Source: Pseudomonadota bacterium (GTDB lineage Bacteria; Myxococcota_A; Polyangia; Polyangiales; Polyangiaceae). Taken from it: a stretch of 7,974 nucleotides of DNA. Of the stretch, positions 5,987 through 7,974 are shown in pieces; positions within the stretch are counted from its first letter, which is position 1, and every line of letters begins with the position of its first letter. Under the pieces are notes generated by a model. It saw only the letters and a program-made list of their open reading frames with translations. It was not told the origin of the DNA and searched no databases. The translations under genes were made by a program, and so were the position numbers. The DNA lies in NCBI GenBank assembly GCA_023411445.1, contig JAEYOT010000937.1, forward strand, positions 1-7,974, read 5' to 3'.

Positions 5987-7670
5987 ACTCCGCTAGCTCC
6001 ACCGCGGCATCTTCCGGCGCAGGTTTCACGGGCTTCGCTGGAGCCGTTACTGCCTTAGGTCGACGCTCCACCCCCAAAAGCAGAGCGATCGGCTCCGAGC
6101 GCCAGGCCGCGACGACGCGAGCGCCAGTCTCGAGCGCTGCGAGCCGTTCCATCTCTGGGTTCTCCGGTAAGCCGACCAGCATCCAAACCCGCTCATCCCG
6201 CCGCAAGGCGGCTCGCGCGTTGGCCGGAATGCCCGTGCCTCGGTTCACGCAGCTGGGTTTGAGGCGACCATTCAGGCTGCGCTGGAAGGAAGCGTTGTGC
6301 GGATGAAGCGTTCGATAGTAGCGGAGCGATGCGCAGAAGAAGTGGTCCACGAACAGCACCTCAGCGCGCGCGGGAGGACGCCCAGCCTGCAGGCGCAGTG
6401 CTTCCTGCACGGCGACAAGTGTCCGCGAAGGCAGCGTGTAAGCGAGCGACTCCTTGTCGGCGTGCCATCCCCTCTCCAACAGCGCGAGCGGCAAGAGCAC
6501 GAGCAACAAGGACGGCAGCGCTGCCACGCCGGCGCGCAGCCGCGGTCCGAGTGTCGCGCCATCCGTCTCGTTTCGATCCAGCGCCACGCAGACGATGGCC
6601 AGGAAGTACGGGAGGAGGAACAGGTTCGTGCGAAAGGGGCCGAACGGCCAGAAGCCGAGCGCGTTGAACGAAAGGAGCGTCGCGATCGGCAACGCGAACA
6701 GGATGAGCTGGATCCACCGTCGCGCTGCGAACAGCACCGCCAGCCCAAGCACGTGCAGCAAGAGCCAGAGCGCGTCCAGCGCAGCTCGGAGCAAACCTGG
6801 CTGAAGCCCCAAGCGTCGCGCCGCGGCGTCCCAGGCGTCACGCCACCCGCCTGGAAAGGCCGTAAGGTCGGCGTAGCGACTGAGCACCCAGCCGAGCCTG
6901 GACTGTCCGCTGCCGGGATCGTAAAATACGTTATATTTGGTGGCCCAGACGCTCGGCTCGCTGCTGGAGGCCACGTCGGTCACGAGGCCCCGCCAGCTGA
7001 AGAAATAGAGGCCTGCCAGCGTGGCTAGCGTGACGGCCGTGCCAAGAGCTACGACGCTGAGCTGCGCGCGGTCACGCGTGCTCCAGGCCGTGAGCAGCAG
7101 CACCAAGAACAGCGCCGGGTAGAAGAACACGACGTCTTGCGACCAAAACGGCGCGACGTTGACGAGCAGCAGCGCCGCTAGGAGCCACCGCAGCTCGCGC
7201 CGTCGCCGATACTCGAGTCCCAGGAGCAAGGCAGCAAGGTGTGCGAGCAAAGCGATCGAGTAAGGCTTGAACTCCTTTGAGAGATCGATCGCAACCGGGT
7301 GCAGAGCGAAGCTCGCGACGAATAGCAGCTGAGCGGAGCGCGCAGCGAACGCGCGCCGCACGAACGGCACCGTGAGCACGCAAGCGGCGACCCCGGCGAG
7401 CCACGGCAAGAGCCGCAAGCCCAGCTCGCTCCAAGCGAACAGCCGCGCCACGGCGTTGGACGCGACCATGAAGCCGATCGGCCGAAACAGGTAGTCTCGT
7501 TCGCGCAGGCGAAATGCCCACGAGGCTTCGTCCTCCCACAGCGGGATGGCGGAGCCGAGCATGCCCCGGCAGCGTAGGAAAACGCCCACCAGCACGAGCG
7601 CGCCGAGCAGCGCTGAGAACGCGCTTGGCGTTCGGATGGCCTGCAACCAGCGCCGCATCGGCTCGTTCAC
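5985..7670 (-). CDS. Polytopic membrane glycosyltransferase, GT39/PMT-like GT-C fold with periplasmic C-terminal domain, first of three
   Basis: A 561-residue membrane protein. A first hydrophobic segment (about 18-33) is followed by PLWEDEASW (Glu46-Asp47-Glu48), the acidic motif of GT39/RgtA-D-like enzymes. LSKEFKPYSI (KEFKPYS at 132-138) matches the ERPYAL-type motif after the next segments. About ten further hydrophobic stretches follow, then a soluble C-terminal part of roughly 150 residues with VLFVDHFFCASLRYY and RVWMLVG, as often seen in the extracytoplasmic end of this family. The last 25 residues are rich in Pro, Ala and Lys (TAPAKPVKPAP). It probably transfers sugar from a polyprenyl-phosphate donor; acceptor unknown. 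The start used is GTG at 7670, 19 bp after the methyltransferase stop. An ATG at 7658 is a fair alternative, since neither has a strong ribosome site. Close spacing to the methyltransferase suggests one transcript. Confidence 0.76.
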   Translation of the reverse strand: MNEPMRRWLQAIRTPSAFSALLGALVLVGVFLRCRGMLGSAIPLWEDEASWAFRLRERDYLFRPIGFMVASNAVARLFAWSELGLRLLPWLAGVAACVLTVPFVRRAFAARSAQLLFVASFALHPVAIDLSKEFKPYSIALLAHLAALLLGLEYRRRRELRWLLAALLLVNVAPFWSQDVVFFYPALFLVLLLTAWSTRDRAQLSVVALGTAVTLATLAGLYFFSWRGLVTDVASSSEPSVWATKYNVFYDPGSGQSRLGWVLSRYADLTAFPGGWRDAWDAAARRLGLQPGLLRAALDALWLLLHVLGLAVLFAARRWIQLILFALPIATLLSFNALGFWPFGPFRTNLFLLPYFLAIVCVALDRNETDGATLGPRLRAGVAALPSLLLVLLPLALLERGWHADKESLAYTLPSRTLVAVQEALRLQAGRPPARAEVLFVDHFFCASLRYYRTLHPHNASFQRSLNGRLKPSCVNRGTGIPANARAALRRDERVWMLVGLPENPEMERLAALETGARVVAAWRSEPIALLLGVERRPKAVTAPAKPVKPAPEDAAVELAE

Positions 7671-7689
7671 TCTCGCCGCGGTCTGGCGC

Positions 7690-7974
7690 TCAGTGTGCTG
7701 GCGAGCCCCAGGAGTACTCCATCACCCAATAGATGCTCAGCGGCCCTGGCGCGGGGATCTGCGCTAGCTTGTCCCGCCGAAAGCCGAAGGACTGGATCCT
7801 CGCGTCGATCGAAGCGGCGTTACTGTGATGATAGTGACCGCTGAAGCCCGCCAGCTTGCGGCCAAGTCGATACAGCGCATTCTCGGTGGGCAGGCTGACG
7901 AGCAGCTTGCCGCCGGGCTTGAGCCAGTTCTTGAACTGGGTGAGCGTGGGCGGCAGGTCGTCCACGTGCTCCAG
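7690..7974 (-). CDS. Class I SAM-dependent methyltransferase, C-terminal 94 residues (cut by window edge)
   Basis: The reading frame is open to the right edge and begins there with LEHVDDLPP. This is the LEHV segment that follows the acidic SAM-binding part in Methyltransf_11/25-type enzymes. It continues with NWLKPGGKLLVSLPTEN, the conserved LKPGG turn and strand. The later GHYHHSN and QSFGFRRDKL segments fit the C-terminal half of the fold. The glycine-rich SAM-binding motif I lies outside the window. The GTG at 7965 is internal (Val4 of the visible part) and not the start. The substrate cannot be told; a sugar or lipid-linked intermediate of the same glycan is the natural guess from the adjacent GT-C genes. 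Confidence 0.82.
   Translation of the reverse strand: MEHVDDLPPTLTQFKNWLKPGGKLLVSLPTENALYRLGRKLAGFSGHYHHSNAASIDARIQSFGFRRDKLAQIPAPGPLSIYWVMEYSWGSPAH

Noticed and set aside
5270..6058. Plus-strand open frame of 262 residues spanning the 88-bp gap and the start of a GT-C gene
   Set aside because: The composition is Arg/Glu/His/Gln-rich as expected for the reverse of a membrane-protein gene, and no family features appear.
6297..7028. Plus-strand open frame of 243 residues opposite the first GT-C gene
   Set aside because: Same shadow composition. The opposite strand carries the convincing membrane protein with the WEDEASW motif.

Overview
The window is high-GC coding DNA with almost no intergenic space. 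It reads as part of a bacterial cell-surface polysaccharide (O-antigen or exopolysaccharide) locus. High GC, arginine- and alanine-rich proteins, GTG starts and an oxidoreductase/acetyltransferase fusion would fit a large-genome Gram-negative such as a member of the Myxococcota. That placement is an inference from style; the window contains no phylogenetic marker.

Plus strand, 9-2776: two tightly coupled genes for a 2,3-diacetamido sugar-nucleotide pathway. The first is a fusion of a Gfo/Idh/MocA 3-dehydrogenase (WbpB/WlbA type) and a left-handed beta-helix N-acetyltransferase (WbpD/WlbB type). The second is a PLP-dependent DegT/DnrJ/EryC1/StrS aminotransferase that closely resembles WbpE/WlbC and starts with a GTG overlapping the first gene's stop (GTGA). 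Together they cover the oxidation, transamination and acetylation steps from UDP-GlcNAc-uronate to UDP-2,3-diacetamido-2,3-dideoxyglucuronate. The 6-dehydrogenase (WbpA) that would make the precursor and the 2-epimerase (WbpI) that may follow are not in the window.

Minus strand, 7974-2784: a convergent gene row read from right to left. It holds the C-terminal part of a class I SAM-dependent methyltransferase (cut by the window edge), then three large polytopic membrane proteins of GT-C glycosyltransferase type (about 561, 502 and 535 residues). The first and second GT-C genes are separated by an 88-bp gap, the only appreciable non-coding stretch. The second and third overlap by 4 bp (GTGA). 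The three are not obvious recent duplicates: each has a different acidic first-loop motif and a different C-terminal end.

The two rows meet tail to tail with 7 bp between their stop codons. A likely reading is that the plus-strand genes make an activated acidic diacetamido sugar, while the minus-strand genes add lipid-linked sugars, and perhaps a methyl group, to a surface glycan on the periplasmic side. No RNA genes, mobile elements, CRISPR arrays or insertion sequences were seen. The window looks like an accessory but fairly conventional glycan locus. Its most notable points are the fusion of two enzymes that act before and after a third one, and the run of three GT-C proteins.
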